A DNA stretch of 64,000 nt. It comes from Urophycis tenuis. Lineage: Eukaryota > Chordata > Actinopteri > Gadiformes > Phycidae. A program made the translations under genes and the position numbers. The stretch is taken from the NCBI GenBank assembly GCA_036785325.1, contig JAXIVH010000041.1:2236001-2300000 (forward strand), written 5' to 3'. Below, piece after piece: positions 12,177 to 25,328 of the stretch (positions within the stretch are counted from its first letter, which is position 1; each line of letters opens with the position of its first letter). The notes under the pieces are model-generated. The model saw nothing but the letters and a program-made list of their open reading frames with translations, was not told where the DNA came from and made no database searches.

Positions 12177-12881
12177 AATCACTTACTTGGAACGGCATGA
12201 TCCCACATCGCTGTGAAGGGATGGCGTTAACCAGGTGGGCGTGCAACCCCTCGAGAGAGTTGCTGCCTCACCGGCACTTGTACTTGTTCAGCCGGATGCA
12301 GTTCTTCACAACCACCTTCACAGAGACATACAGCTGTATGCCAGGAGGGTCCTGTAACACACAACCTATTGCAAGGTCCTCATTTATGCTGGTGTCATTT
12401 TGAAATGTTACCATATACAAGTTTGAATGGTTTTGACACACGATGACTGCAGAGACAGCTGCAGGATGGCCCATGAAGCAGGACGGAGGGGGCCTGTGGC
12501 TGTGCGGGGAGGACCAGCGGTATGGGTGCTGCCGACACAGGGGGCGGGCGGGCCACAGGCTGACGCAGCAGGAGGCCTCGGCTGGAGGCGGGTGGGCGCA
12601 GGAGGCTTCGGCCGGGTGGAGGACGACAACGCAGTGGGCTGAACGGGCCGGTTGGTGGGAGTCACAGGCTCTGGCTCATCAACAAATAACCTGGAAATAT
12701 AAAATACACACGTGATCAGTATTGATATTGATATCTTTTATAAGAACACTGTTCATACCGTTTACACTTTTTATACAACTATTTATACAATGTCCATACT
12801 GTTTATTTATTAATGTTTATCACTGAAAAATAAAGGTGACTTGGTATGACTTGTGTGCTATTTTCTTTCCACAGCCAACAG
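11898..12881 (+). repeat. Spacer unit 4
   Basis: Full spacer unit of the unit 1 class. Microsatellite 12082-12172 (91 bp). Private substitutions: AAAGGTTCAGC near 12064, GGAGGGTCCTG near 12345, GCCCATGAAGC near 12470 and CAACTATTTATAC near 12777. Confidence 0.9.
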
Positions 12882-13899
12882 AACACACATGAATCAGCTT
12901 ATTATTTCGACGACCCATGGGCAAATATAGTCATGCCATACGCCGTTGGAAAGCTTAGATTTCCCCGCTTAAAATGAGCCCATCCTCGAGCAGTCTGGTT
13001 GATCACAGACTAAACTGCGTCAGGTTGACTGAAGTCTACCCAGCAGCTAAAAACATACCTTCAACGTTTCAATTAACATCAATCTTTCCTTACAGAACAC
13101 AAATTAATTAGCTTAGTATTTCAACGACCCATGAGTCAATATACTCTTGCCATACGCCGTTGGAAAGCTTAGATTTCCCCGCTTAAAATGAGCCCATCCG
13201 CGAGCAGTCTGGTTGATCACAGACTAAACTGCGTCAGGTTGACTGAAGTCTACCCAGCAGCTAAAAACATACCTTCAACGTTTCAATTAACATCAATCTT
13301 TCCTTACAGAACACAAATTAATTAGCTTAGTATTTCAATGACCCATGAGTCAATATAGTCGTGCCATACGCCGTTGGAAAGCTTAGATTTCCCCGCTTAA
13401 AATGATCCCATCCGCGAGCAGTCTGGTTGATCACAGACTAAACTGCGTCAGGTTGAATGAATTCTACCCAGCAGCTAAAAACATACCTTTAACGTTTCAA
13501 TTAACATCAATCTTTCCTTACAGAACACAAATTAATTAGCTTAGTATTTCAACGACCCTTTGGTGAATATAGTCTTGCCATACGCCGTTGGAAAGCTTAG
13601 ATTTCCCCGCTTATAATGAGCCCATCCCTGAGCAATTTGGTTGCTCACAGACTAAACTGCGTCAGGTTGACTGAAGTCTACCCAGCAGCTAAAAACATAC
13701 CTTCAACGTTTCAATTAACATCAATCTTTCCTTACAGAACACAAATTAATTAGCTTAGTATTTCAACGACCCATGAGTCAATATAGTCTTTCCATACGCC
13801 TTTGGAAAGCTTAGATTTCCCCGCTTAAAATGAGCCCATCCGTGAGCAGTCTGGTTGATCACAGACTAAACTGCGTCAGGTTGAATGAAGTCTACCCAG

Positions 13900-15611
13900 C
13901 AGCTAAAAACATACCTTTAACGTTTCAATTGACATCAATCTTTCCTTACAGAACACAAATTAATTAGCTTAGTATTTCAATGACCCATGAGTCAATATAG
14001 TCCTGCCATAGGCCGTTGGAAAGCTTAGATTTCCCCGCTTAAAATGAGCCCATCCGCGAGCAGTCTGGTTGATCACAGACTAAACTGCGTCAGGTTGAAT
14101 GAAGTCTACCCAGCAGCTAAAAACATACCTTTAACGTTTCAATTAACATCAATCTTTCCTTACAGAACACAAATTATTTAGCTTAGTATTTCAAAGACCC
14201 TTTGGTGAATATAGTCTTGCCATACGCCGTTGAAAAGCTTAGATTTCCCCGCTTATAATGAGCCCATCCCCAAGCAATTTGGTTGCTCAGAGACAAAACT
14301 GTGTCAGGTTGACTGAAGTCTACCCAGCAGCTAAAAACATACCTTCAACGTTTCAATTAACATCAATCTTTCCTTACAGATCACAAATTAATTAGCTTAG
14401 TATTTCAACGACCAATGAGTCAATATAGTCTTGCCATACGCCGTTGGAAAGCTTAGATTTCCCCGCTTAAAATGAGCCCATCCGCGAGCAGTCTGCTTGC
14501 TCACAGACAAAACTGCGTCAGGTTGACTGAAGTCTACACAGCAGCTAAAGACATACCTTCAACGTTTCAATTAACATCAATCTTTCCTTACAGAACACAA
14601 ATTAATTAGCTTAGTATTTAAACGACCCATGAGTCAATATAGTCTTGCCATACGCCGTTGGAAAGCTTAGATTTCCCCGCTTAAAATGAGCCCATCCGCG
14701 AGCAGTCTGGTTGATCACAGACTAAACTGCGTCAGGTTGACTGAAGTCTACCCAGCAGCTAAAAACATACCTTCAACGTTTCAATTAACATCAATCTTTC
14801 CTTACAGAACACAAATTAATTAGCTAAGTATTTCAACGACCCATGAGTTAATATAGTCTTGCCATACGCCGTTGGAAAGCTTAGATTTCCCCGCTTAAAA
14901 TGAGCCCATCCGCGAGCAGTCTGGTTGATCACAGACTAAACTGCGTCAGGTTGACTGAAGTCTACCCAGCAGCTAAAAACATACCTTCAACGTTTCAATT
15001 AACATCAATCTTTCCTTACAGAACACAAATTAATTAGCTAAGTATTTCAACGACCCTTTGGTGAATATAGTCTTGCCATACGCCGTTGGAAAGCTTAGAT
15101 TTCCCCGCTTATAATGAGCCCATCCCCGAGCAATTTGGTTGCTCACAGACTAAACTGTGTCAGGTTGACTGAAGTCTACCCAGCAGCTAAAAACATACCT
15201 TCAACGTTTCAATTAACATCAATCTTTCCTTACAGAACACAAATTAATTAGCTTAGTATTTCAACGACCCATGAGTCAATATAGTCTTGCCATACGCCGT
15301 TGGAAAGCTTAGATTTCCCCGCTTAAAATGAGCCCATCCGCGAGCAGTCTGGTTGATCACAGACTAAACTGCGTCAGGTTGAATGAAGTCTACCCAGCAG
15401 CCAAAAACATACCTTTAACGTTTCAATTAACATCAATCTTTCCTTACAGAACACAAATTAATTAGCTTAGTATTTCAACGGCCCTTTGGTGAATATAGTC
15501 TTACCATACGCCGTTGAAAAGCTTAGATTTCCCTGCTTATAATGAGCCCATCCGCCAGCAGTCTGGTTGATCACAGACAAAACTGTGTCAGGTTGAGTGA
15601 AGTCTACCCAG
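13900..15611 (+). repeat. Eight-monomer higher-order repeat, copy 1
   Basis: Diagnostic variants recur exactly 1712 bp (8 x 214) downstream: TCCTGCCATAGG at 14001 and 15713, ACAGATCAC at 14376 and 16088. The left breakpoint is inferred between about 13895 and 13910 from the switch of GAATGAAG/GAGTGAAG contexts. Confidence 0.85.
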
Positions 15612-17323
15612 CAGCTAAAAACATACCTTTAACGTTTCAATTGACATCAATCTTTCCTTACAGAACACAAATTAATTAGCTTAGTATTTCAATGACCCAT
15701 GAGTCAATATAGTCCTGCCATAGGCCGTTGGAAAGCTTAGATTTCCCCGCTTAAAATGAGCCCATCCGCGAGCAGTCTGGTTGATCACAGACTAAACTGC
15801 GTCAGGTTGAATGAAGTCTACCCAGCAGCTAAAAACATACCTTTAACGTTTCAATTAACATCAATCTTTCCTTACAGAACACAAATTATTTAGCTTAGTA
15901 TTTCAAAGACCCTTTGGTGAATATAGTCTTGCCATACGCCGTTGAAAAGCTTAGATTTCCCCGCTTATAATGAGCCCATCCCCAAGCAATTTGGTTGCTC
16001 AGAGACAAAACTGTGTCAGGTTGACTGAAGTCTACCCAGCAGCTAAAAACATACCTTCAACGTTTCAATTAACATCAATCTTTCCTTACAGATCACAAAT
16101 TAATTAGCTTAGTATTTCAACGACCAATGAGTCAATATAGTCTTGCCATACGCCGTTGGAAAGCTTAGATTTCCCCGCTTAAAATGAGCCCATCCGCGAG
16201 CAGTCTGCTTGCTCACAGACAAAACTGCGTCAGGTTGACTGAAGTCTACACAGCAGCTAAAGACATACCTTCAACGTTTCAATTAACATCAATCTTTCCT
16301 TACAGAACACAAATTAATTAGCTTAGTATTTAAACGACCCATGAGTCAATATAGTCTTGCCATACGCCGTTGGAAAGCTTAGATTTCCCCGCTTAAAATG
16401 AGCCCATCCGCGAGCAGTCTGGTTGATCACAGACTAAACTGCGTCAGGTTGACTGAAGTCTACCCAGCAGCTAAAAACATACCTTCAACGTTTCAATTAA
16501 CATCAATCTTTCCTTACAGAACACAAATTAATTAGCTAAGTATTTCAACGACCCATGAGTTAATATAGTCTTGCCATACGCCGTTGGAAAGCTTAGATTT
16601 CCCCGCTTAAAATGAGCCCATCCGCGAGCAGTCTGGTTGATCACAGACTAAACTGCGTCAGGTTGACTGAAGTCTACCCAGCAGCTAAAAACATACCTTC
16701 AACGTTTCAATTAACATCAATCTTTCCTTACAGAACACAAATTAATTAGCTAAGTATTTCAACGACCCTTTGGTGAATATAGTCTTGCCATACGCCGTTG
16801 GAAAGCTTAGATTTCCCCGCTTATAATGAGCCCATCCCCGAGCAATTTGGTTGCTCACAGACTAAACTGTGTCAGGTTGACTGAAGTCTACCCAGCAGCT
16901 AAAAACATACCTTCAACGTTTCAATTAACATCAATCTTTCCTTACAGAACACAAATTAATTAGCTTAGTATTTCAACGACCCATGAGTCAATATAGTCTT
17001 GCCATACGCCGTTGGAAAGCTTAGATTTCCCCGCTTAAAATGAGCCCATCCGCGAGCAGTCTGGTTGATCACAGACTAAACTGCGTCAGGTTGAATGAAG
17101 TCTACCCAGCAGCCAAAAACATACCTTTAACGTTTCAATTAACATCAATCTTTCCTTACAGAACACAAATTAATTAGCTTAGTATTTCAACGGCCCTTTG
17201 GTGAATATAGTCTTACCATACGCCGTTGAAAAGCTTAGATTTCCCTGCTTAAAATGAGCCCATCCGCCAGCAGTCTGGTTGATCACAGACAAAACCGTGT
17301 CAGGTTGAGTGAAGTCTACCCAG
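15612..17323 (+). repeat. Eight-monomer higher-order repeat, copy 2
   Basis: Second copy of the 1712-bp octamer, differing by only a few substitutions (for example AAAACCGTGTC near 17293 against AAAACTGTGTC). The low divergence marks a recent unequal crossover. Confidence 0.85.
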
Positions 17324-17996
17324 CAGCTAAAAACATACCTTCAACGTTTCAATTAACATCAATCTTTCCTTACAGAACACAAATTAATTATCTTAGTATT
17401 TCAACGACCCATGAGTCAATATAGTCTTGCCATACGCCGTTGGAAAGCTTAGATTTCCCCGCTTAAAATGAGCCCATCCCCAAGCAATTTGGTTGCTCAG
17501 AGACAAAACTGTGTCAGGTTGACTGAAGTCTACCCAGCAGCTAAAAACATACCTTCAACGTTTCAATTAACATCAATCTTTCCTTACAGATCACAAATTA
17601 ATTAGCTTAGTATTTCAACGACCAATGAGTCAATATAGTCTTGCCATACGCCGTTGGAAAGCTTAGATTTCCCCGCTTAAAATGAGCCCATCCGCGAGCA
17701 GTCTGGTTGCTCACAGACAAAACTGCGTCAGGTTGACTGAAGTCTACCCAGCAGCTAAAAACATACCTTCAACGTTTCAATTAAGATCAATCTTTCAATA
17801 AAGAACAGAAATTAATTAGCTTAGTATTTCAACGACCCATGACTCAATATAATCTTGCCATACGCCGTTGGGAACCTTAGATTTCCCCGCTTAAAATGAG
17901 CCCATCCCCGAGCAATTTGGTTGCTCACAGACAAAACTGCGTCAGGTTGACTGAAGTCTACCCAGCAGCTAAAAACATACCTTCAACTTTTCAATT

Positions 17997-18229
17997 CACG
18001 CGTTTTTTTTGTAATACGTGTAGCTATGATAAAGGACACATGTTTTGGCCTGTTTTATTATTCATAGTTGGCTTAACAGTAATAGAATATTATTATATGC
18101 TATAAGTGACCAGACGTCCGAGATCAAAACTGGGAGCATAATCCCCGAGAAGGGGGAAAAAAAGGGTCAGCTATGTTTAAGTATATATATATATGTGTGT
18201 GTATCTATGCGTGTGTGTGTGTGTATATA

Positions 18230-18283
<54 letters not shown>

Positions 18284-18988
18284 AATCACTTACTTGGAAC
18301 GGCATGATCCCACATCGCTGTGAAGGGATGGCGTTAACCAGGTGGGCGTGCAACCCCTCGAGAGAGTTGCTGCCTCACCGGCACTTGTACTTGTTCAGCC
18401 GGATGCAGTTCTTCACAACCACCTTCACAGAGACATACAGCTGTATGCCAGGGGGGTCATGTAACACACAACCTATTGCAAGGTCCTCATTTATGCTGGT
18501 GTCATTTTGAAATGTTACCATATACAAGTTTGAATGGTTTTGACACACGATGACTGCAGAGACAGCTGCAGGATGGCCCACGAAGCAGGACGGAGGGGGC
18601 CTGTGGCTGTGCGGGGAGGACCAGCGGTATGGGTGCTGCCGACACAGGGGGCGGGCGGGCCACAGGCTGACGCAGCAGGAGGCCTCGGCTGGAGGCGGGT
18701 GGGCGCAGGAGGCTTCGGCCGGGTGGAGGACGACAACGCAGTGGGCTGAACGGGCCGGTTGGTGGGAGTCACAGGCTCTGGCTCATCAACAAATAACCTG
18801 GAAATATAAAATACACACGTGATCAGTATTGATATTGATATCTTTTATAAGAACACTGTTCATACCGTTTACACTTTTTATACAACTGTTTATACAATGT
18901 CCATACTGTTTATTTATTAATGTTTATCACTGAAAAATAAAGGTGACTTGGTATGACTTCTGTGCTATTTTCTTTCCACAGCCAACAG
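17997..18988 (+). repeat. Spacer unit 5
   Basis: Full spacer unit of the unit 1 class. Microsatellite 18181-18279 (99 bp). Private change GACTTCTGTGC near 18956 in the right arm, where other units read GACTTGTGTGC. Confidence 0.9.
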
Positions 18989-20090
18989 AACACACATGAA
19001 TCAGCTTATTATTTCGACGACCCATGGGCAAATATAGTCATGCCATACGTTGTTGGAAAGCTTAGATTTCCCCGTTTAAAATGAGCCCATCTCCGAGCAA
19101 TTTGGTTGCTCAAAGACAAATCTGCGTCAGGTTGACTGAAGTCTACACAGCAGCTAAAGACATACCTTCAACGTTTCAATTAACATCAATCTTTCCTTAC
19201 AGAACACAAAAGAATTAGCTTAGTATTTCAACGACCCTTTAGTGAATATAGTCTTGCCATACGCCGTTGGAAAGCTTAGATTTCCCCGCTTAAAATGAGC
19301 CCATCCGCGAGCAGTCTGGTTGATCACAGACTAAACTGCGTCAGGTTGACTGAAGTCTACCCAGCAGCTAAAAACATACCTTCAACGTTTCAATTAACAT
19401 CAATCTTTCCTTACAGAACACAAATTAATTAGCTTAGTATTTCAACGACCCATGAGTCAATATAGTCTTGCCATACGCCGTTGGAAAGCTTAGATTTCCC
19501 CGATTAAAATGAGCCCATCCGCGAGCAGTCTGGTTCATCACAGACTAAACTGCGTCAGGTTGACTGAAGTCTACCCAGCAGCTAAAAACATACCTTCAAC
19601 GTTTCAATTAACATCAATCTTTCCTTACAGAACACAAATTAATTAGCTTAGTATTTCAATGACCCATGAGTCAATATAGTCTTGCCATACGCCGTTGGAA
19701 AGCTTAGATTTCCCCGCTTATAATGAGCCCATCCCCGAGCAATTTGGTTGCTCACAGACAAAACTGTGTCAGGTTGAGTGAAGTCTACCCAGCAGCTAAA
19801 AACATACCTTCAACGTTTCAATTAACATCAATCTTTCCTTACAGAACACAAATTAATTATCTTAGTATTTCAACGACCCATGAGTCAATATAGTCTTGCC
19901 ATACGCCGTTGGAAAGCTTAGATTTCCCCGCTTAAAATGAGCCCATCCCCAAGCAATTTGGTTGCTCAGAGACAAAACTGTGTCAGGTTGACTGAAGTCT
20001 ACCCAGCAGCTAAAAACATACCTTCAACGTTTCAATTAACATCAATCTTTCCTTACAGATCACAAATTAATTAGCTTAGTATTTCAACGA

Positions 20091-20946
20091 CCAATGAGTC
20101 AATATAGTCTTGCCATACGCCGTTGAAAAGCTTAGATTTCCCCGCTTAAAATGAGCCCATCCGCCAGCAGTCTGGTTGATCACAGACTAAACTGCGTCAG
20201 GTTGACTGAAGTCTACCCAGCAGCTAAAAACATACCTTCAACGTTTCAATTAACATCAATCTTTCCTTACAGAACACAAATTAATTAGCTTAGTATTTCA
20301 ACGACCCTTTGGTGAATATAGTCTTGCCATACGCCGTTGGAAAGCTTAGATTTCCCCGCTTATAATGAGCCCATCCGCCAGCAGTCTGGTTGATCACAGA
20401 CTAAACTGCGTCAGGTTGACTGAAGTCTACCCAGCAGCTAAAAACATACCTTAAACGTTTCAATTAACATCAATCTTTCCTTACAGAACACAAATTAATT
20501 AGCTTAGTATTTCAACGACCCATGAGTCAATATAGTCTTGCCATACGCCGTTGGAAAGCTTAGATTTCCCCGCTTAAAATGAGCCCATCCGCGAGCAGTC
20601 TGGTTGATCACAGACTAAACTGCGTCAGGTTGAATGAAGTCAACCCAGCAGCTAAAAACATACCTTTAACGTTTCAATTAACATCAATCTTTCCTTACAG
20701 AACACAAATTAATTAGCTTAGTATTTCAACGGCCCTTTGGTGAATATAGTCTTGCCATAAGCCGTTGGAAAGCTTAGATTTCCCTGCTTATAATGAGCCC
20801 ATCCCGGAGCAATTTGGTTGCTCACAGACAAAACTGTGTCAGGTTGAGTGAAGTCTACCCAGCAGCTAAAAACATACCTTCAACGTTTCAATTAACATCA
20901 ATCTTTCCTTACAGAACACAAATTAATTATCTTAGTATTTCAACGA
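20091..20946 (+). repeat. Four-monomer higher-order repeat, copy 1
   Basis: CCAATGAGTC at 20091 and 20947 and CCATAAGCCG at 20755 and 21611 are both spaced by 856 bp (4 x 214), with the same order of variants between them. Confidence 0.85.
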
Positions 20947-21802
20947 CCAATGAGTCAATATAGTCTTGCCATACGCCGTTGAAAAGCTTAGATTTCCCCG
21001 CTTAAAATGAGCCCATCCGCCAGCAGTCTGGTTGATCACAGACTAAACTGCGTCAGGTTGACTGAAGTCTACCCAGCAGCTAAAAACATACCTTCAACGT
21101 TTCAATTAACATCAATCTTTCCTTACAGAACGCAAATTAATTAGCTTAGTATTTCAACGACCCTTTGGTGAATATAGTCTTGCCATACGCCGTTGGAAAG
21201 CTTAGATTTCCCCGCTTATAATGAGCCCATCCGCCAGCAGTCTGGTTGATCACAGACTAAACTGCGTCAGGTTGACTGAAGTCTACCCAGCAGCTAAAAA
21301 CATACCTTAAACGTTTCAATTAACATCAATCTTTCCTTACAGAACACAAATTAATTAGCTTAGTATTTCAACGACCCATGAGTCAATATAGTCTTGCCAT
21401 ACGCCGTTGGAAAGCTTAGATTTCCCCGCTTAAAATGAGCCCATCCGCGAGCAGTCTGGTTGATCACAGACTAAACTGCGTCAGGTTGAATGAAGTCTAC
21501 CCAGCAGCTAAAAACATACCTTTAACGTTTCAATTAACATCAATCTTTCCTTACAGAACACAAATTAATTAGCTTAGTATTTCAACGGCCCTTTGGTGAA
21601 TATAGTCTTGCCATAAGCCGTTGGAAAGCTTAGATTTCCCTGCTTATAATGAGCCCATCCCGGAGCAATTTGGTTGCTCACAGACAAAACTGTGTCAGGT
21701 TGAGTGAAGTCTACCCAGCAGCTAAAAACATACCTTCAACGTTTCAATTAACATCAATCTTTCCTTACAGAACACAAATTAATTATCTTAGTATTTCAAC
21801 GA
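20947..21802 (+). repeat. Four-monomer higher-order repeat, copy 2
   Basis: Second 856-bp tetramer. A third CCAATGAGTC at 21803 starts a partial copy that switches to the end-of-block monomer type. Only scattered substitutions separate it from copy 1 (for example ACAGAACGC near 21126 in copy 2). Confidence 0.85.
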
Positions 21803-22177
21803 CCAATGAGTCAATATAGTCTTGCCATACGCCGTTGGAAAGCTTAGATTTCCCCGCTTAAAATGAGCCCATCCGCGAGCAGTCTGGTTGCTCACAGACA
21901 AAACTGCGTCAGGTTGACTGAAGTCTACCCAGCAGCTAAAAACATACCTTCAACGTTTCAATTAACATCAATCTTTCAATAAAGAACAGAAATTAATTAG
22001 CTTAGTATTTCAACGACCCATGACTCAATATAGTCTTGCCATACGCCGTTGGGAACCTTAGATTTCCCCGCTTAAAATGAGCCATTCCGCGAGCAATTTG
22101 GTTGCTCACAGACAAAACTGCGTCAGGTTGACTGAAGTCTACCCAGCAGCTAAAAACATACCTTCAACTTTTCAATT

Positions 22178-22459
22178 CACGCGTTTTTTTTGTAATACGT
22201 GTAGCTATGATAAAGGACACATGTTTTGGCCTGTTTTATTATTCATAGTTGGCTTAACAGTAATAGAATATTATTATATGCTATAAGTGACTAGACGTCC
22301 GAGATCAAAACTGGGAGCATAATCCCCGAGAAGGGGGAAAAAAAGGGTCAGCTATGTTTAAGTATATATATATATGTGTGTGTATATATGCGTGTGTGTG
22401 TGTGTATATATGCGCGCGTGTGTGTGTGTGTGTGTGTCTGTGTGTGTGTGTGTGTGTGT

Positions 22460-22496
<37 letters not shown>

Positions 22497-23201
22497 AATC
22501 ACTTACTTGGAACGGCATGATCCCACATCGCTGTGAAGGGATGGCGTTAACCAGGTGGGCGTGCAACCCCTCGAGAGAGTTGCTGCCTCACCGGCACTTG
22601 TACTTGTTCAGCCGGATGCAGTTCTTCACAACCACCTTCACAGAGACATACAGCTGTATGCCAGGGGGGTCATGTAACACACAACCTATTGCAAGGTCCT
22701 CATTTATGCTGGTGTCATTTTGAAATGTTACCATATACAAGTTTGAATGGTTTTGACACACGATGACTGCAGAGACAGCTGCAGGATGGCCCACGAAGCA
22801 GGACGGAGGGGGCCTGTGGCTGTGCGGGGAGGACCAGCGGTATGGGTGCTGCCGACACAGGGGGCGGGCGGGCCACAGGCTGACGCAGCAGGAGGCCTCG
22901 GCTGGAGGCGGGTGGGCGCAGGAGGCTTCGGCCGGGTGGAGGACGACAACGCAGTGGGCTGAACGGGCCGGTTGGTGGGAGTCACAGGCTCTGGCTCATC
23001 AACAAATAACCTGGAAATATAAAATACACACGTGATCAGTATTGATATTGATATCTTTTATAAGAACACTGTTCATACCGTTTACACTTTTTATACAACT
23101 GTTTATACAATGTCCATACTGTTCATTTATTAATGTTTATCACTGAAAAATAAAGGTGACTTGGTATGACTTGTGTGCTATTTTCTTTCCACAGCGAACA
23201 G
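22178..23201 (+). repeat. Spacer unit 6
   Basis: Longest spacer unit. Microsatellite 22362-22492 (131 bp) with two TCTG interruptions near 22437 and 22462. Other class marks, shared only with unit 13, are GTGACTAGACG near 22287, TGTTCATTTATT near 23120 and CAGCGAACAG at the right end, with a 2-bp deletion in the following ACACATG. Confidence 0.9.
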
Positions 23202-25309
23202 AACACATGAATCAGCTTATTATTTCGACGACCCATGGGCAAATATAGTCATGCCATACGTTGTTGGAAAGCTTAGATTTCCCCGTTTAAAATGAGCCCA
23301 TCTTCGAGCAATTTGGTTGCTCACAGACAAATCTGCGTCAGGTTGACTGAAGTCTACACAGCAGCTAAAAACATACCTTCAACGTTTCAATTAACATCAA
23401 TCTTTCCTTACAGAACACAAATTAATTAGCTTAGTATTTCAACGACCCTTTAGTGAATATAGTCTTGCCATACGCCGTTGGAAAGCTTAGATTTCCCCGC
23501 TTAAAATGAGCCCATCCGCGAGCAGTCTGGTTGATCACAGACTAAACTGCGTCAGGTTGAATGAAGTCTACCCAGCAGCTAAAAACATACCTTTAACGTT
23601 TCAATTAACATCAATCTTTCCTTACAGAACACAAAAGAATTAGCTTAGTATTTCAACGACCCTTTAGTGAATATAGTCTTGCCATACGCCGTTGGAAAGC
23701 TTAGATTTCCCCGCTTAAAATGAGCCCATCCGCGAGCAGTCTGGTTGATCACAGACTAAACTGCGTCAGGTTGACTGAAGTCTACCCAGCAGCTAAAAAC
23801 ATACCTTCAACGTTTCAATTAACATCAATCTTTCCTTACAGAACACAAATTAATTAGCTTAGTATTTCAACGACCCATGAGTCAATATAGTCTTGCCGTA
23901 CGCCGTTGGAAAGCTTAGATTTCCCCGCTTAAAATGAGCCCATCCGCGAGCAGTCTGGTTGATCACAGACTAAACTGCGTCAGGTTGACTGAAGTCTACC
24001 CAGCAGCTAAAAACATACCTTCAACGTTTCAATTAACATCAATCTTTCCTTACAGAACACAAATTAATTAGCTTAGTATTTCAATGACCCATGAGTCAAT
24101 ATAGTCTTGCCATACGCCGTTGGAAAGCTTAGATTTCCCCGCTTAAAATGAGCCCATCCGCGAGCAGTCTGGTTGATCACAGACTAAACTGCGTCAGGTT
24201 GAATGAAGTCTACACAGCAGCTAAAAACATACCTTTAACGTTTCAATTAACATCAATCTTTCCTTACAGAACACAAAATAATTAGCTTAGTATTTCAACG
24301 ACCCTTTGGTGAATATAGTCTTGCCATACGCCGTTGGAAAGCTTAGATTTCCCCGCTTATAATGAGCCCATCCCCGAGCAATTTGGTTGCTCACAGACTA
24401 AACTGCGTCAGGTTGACTGAAGTCTACCCAGCAGCTAAAAACATACCTTCAACGTTTCAATTAACATCAATCTTTCCTTACAGAACACAAATTAATTAGC
24501 TTAGTATTTCAACGAGCCATGAGTCAATATAGTCTTTCCATACGCCGTTGGAAAGCTTAGATTTCCCCGCTTAAAATGAGCCCATCTCCGAGCAATTTGG
24601 TTGCTCACAGACAAATCTGCGTCAGGTTGACTGAAGTCTACACAGCAGCTAAAGACATACCTTCAACGTTTCAATTAACATCAATCTTTCCTTACAGAAC
24701 ACAAAAGAATTAGCTTAGTATTTCAACGACCCTTTAGTGAATATAGTCTTGCCATACGCCGTTGGAAAGCTTAGATTTCCCCGCTTAAAATGAGCCCATC
24801 CGCGAGCAGTCTGGTTGATCACAGACTAAACTGCGTCAGGTTGAATGAAGTCTACACAGCAGCTAAAAACATACCTTTAACGTTTCAATTAACATCAATC
24901 TTTCCTTACAGAACACAAATTAATTAGCTTAGTATTTCAACGAGCCATGAGTCAATATAGTCTTTCCATACGCCGTTGGAAAGCTTAGATTTCCCCGCTT
25001 AAAATGAGCCCATCTCCGAGCAATTTGGTTGCTCACAGACAAATCTGCGTCAGGTTGACTGAAGTCTACACAGCAGCTAAAGACATACCTTCAACGTTTC
25101 AATTAACATCAATCTTTCCTTACAGAACACAAAAGAATTAGCTTAGTATTTCAACGACCCTTTAGTGAATATAGTCTTGCCATACGCCGTTGGAAAGCTT
25201 AGATTTCCCCGCTTAAAATGAGCCCATCCGCGAGCAGTCTGGTTGATCACAGACTAAACTGCGTCAGGTTGAATGAAGTCTACACAGCAGCTAAAAACAT
25301 ACCTTTAAC
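23202..25309 (+). repeat. 214-bp satellite block g, left part (before the retrotransposon)
   Basis: Left portion of a 15-monomer block split by the retrotransposon. It ends in a two-monomer repeat (GAGCCATGAGTC at 24514 and 24942, 428 bp apart). The monomer that received the insertion is the GAATGAAG/CTTTAACG variant. No gene seen. Confidence 0.95.
24514..24941 (+). repeat. Two-monomer higher-order repeat
   Basis: Dimer unit of 428 bp containing GAGCCATGAGTC with TCTTTCCATACG, then CCCTTTAGTG with AAAAGAATTAGC. It repeats directly from 24942 and runs into the retrotransposon insertion point. Confidence 0.75.
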
Positions 25310-25328
25310 ACATAACACATAACCTTTA
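25306..25328 (+). other. 5' insertion junction, copy A: target duplication plus filler
   Basis: Satellite ends with TAAC (25306-25309), repeated at 29120-29123 on the other side. Then come 19 bp not expected from satellite, containing two ACATAAC words and a second ACCTTTA(AC) copied from the target. Such patchwork at the 5' end is typical of target-primed insertion, where the 5' junction is formed last and loosely. Confidence 0.75.

Larger units (their letters stand above)
12882..17996 (+). repeat. 214-bp satellite block e, 24 monomers
   Basis: Length is 24 x 214 - 21. About two thirds of it is a tandem duplication of eight monomers (1712 bp). The block ends with the CAATAAAGAACAG edge monomer. 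No gene seen. Confidence 0.95.
18989..22177 (+). repeat. 214-bp satellite block f, 15 monomers
   Basis: Length is 15 x 214 - 21. It contains a duplicated four-monomer set, then the CAATAAAGAACAG edge monomer and a last monomer with GAGCCATTCCGCG. The right end from about 21524 is shared with block m as part of a large segmental duplication. No gene seen. Confidence 0.95.
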
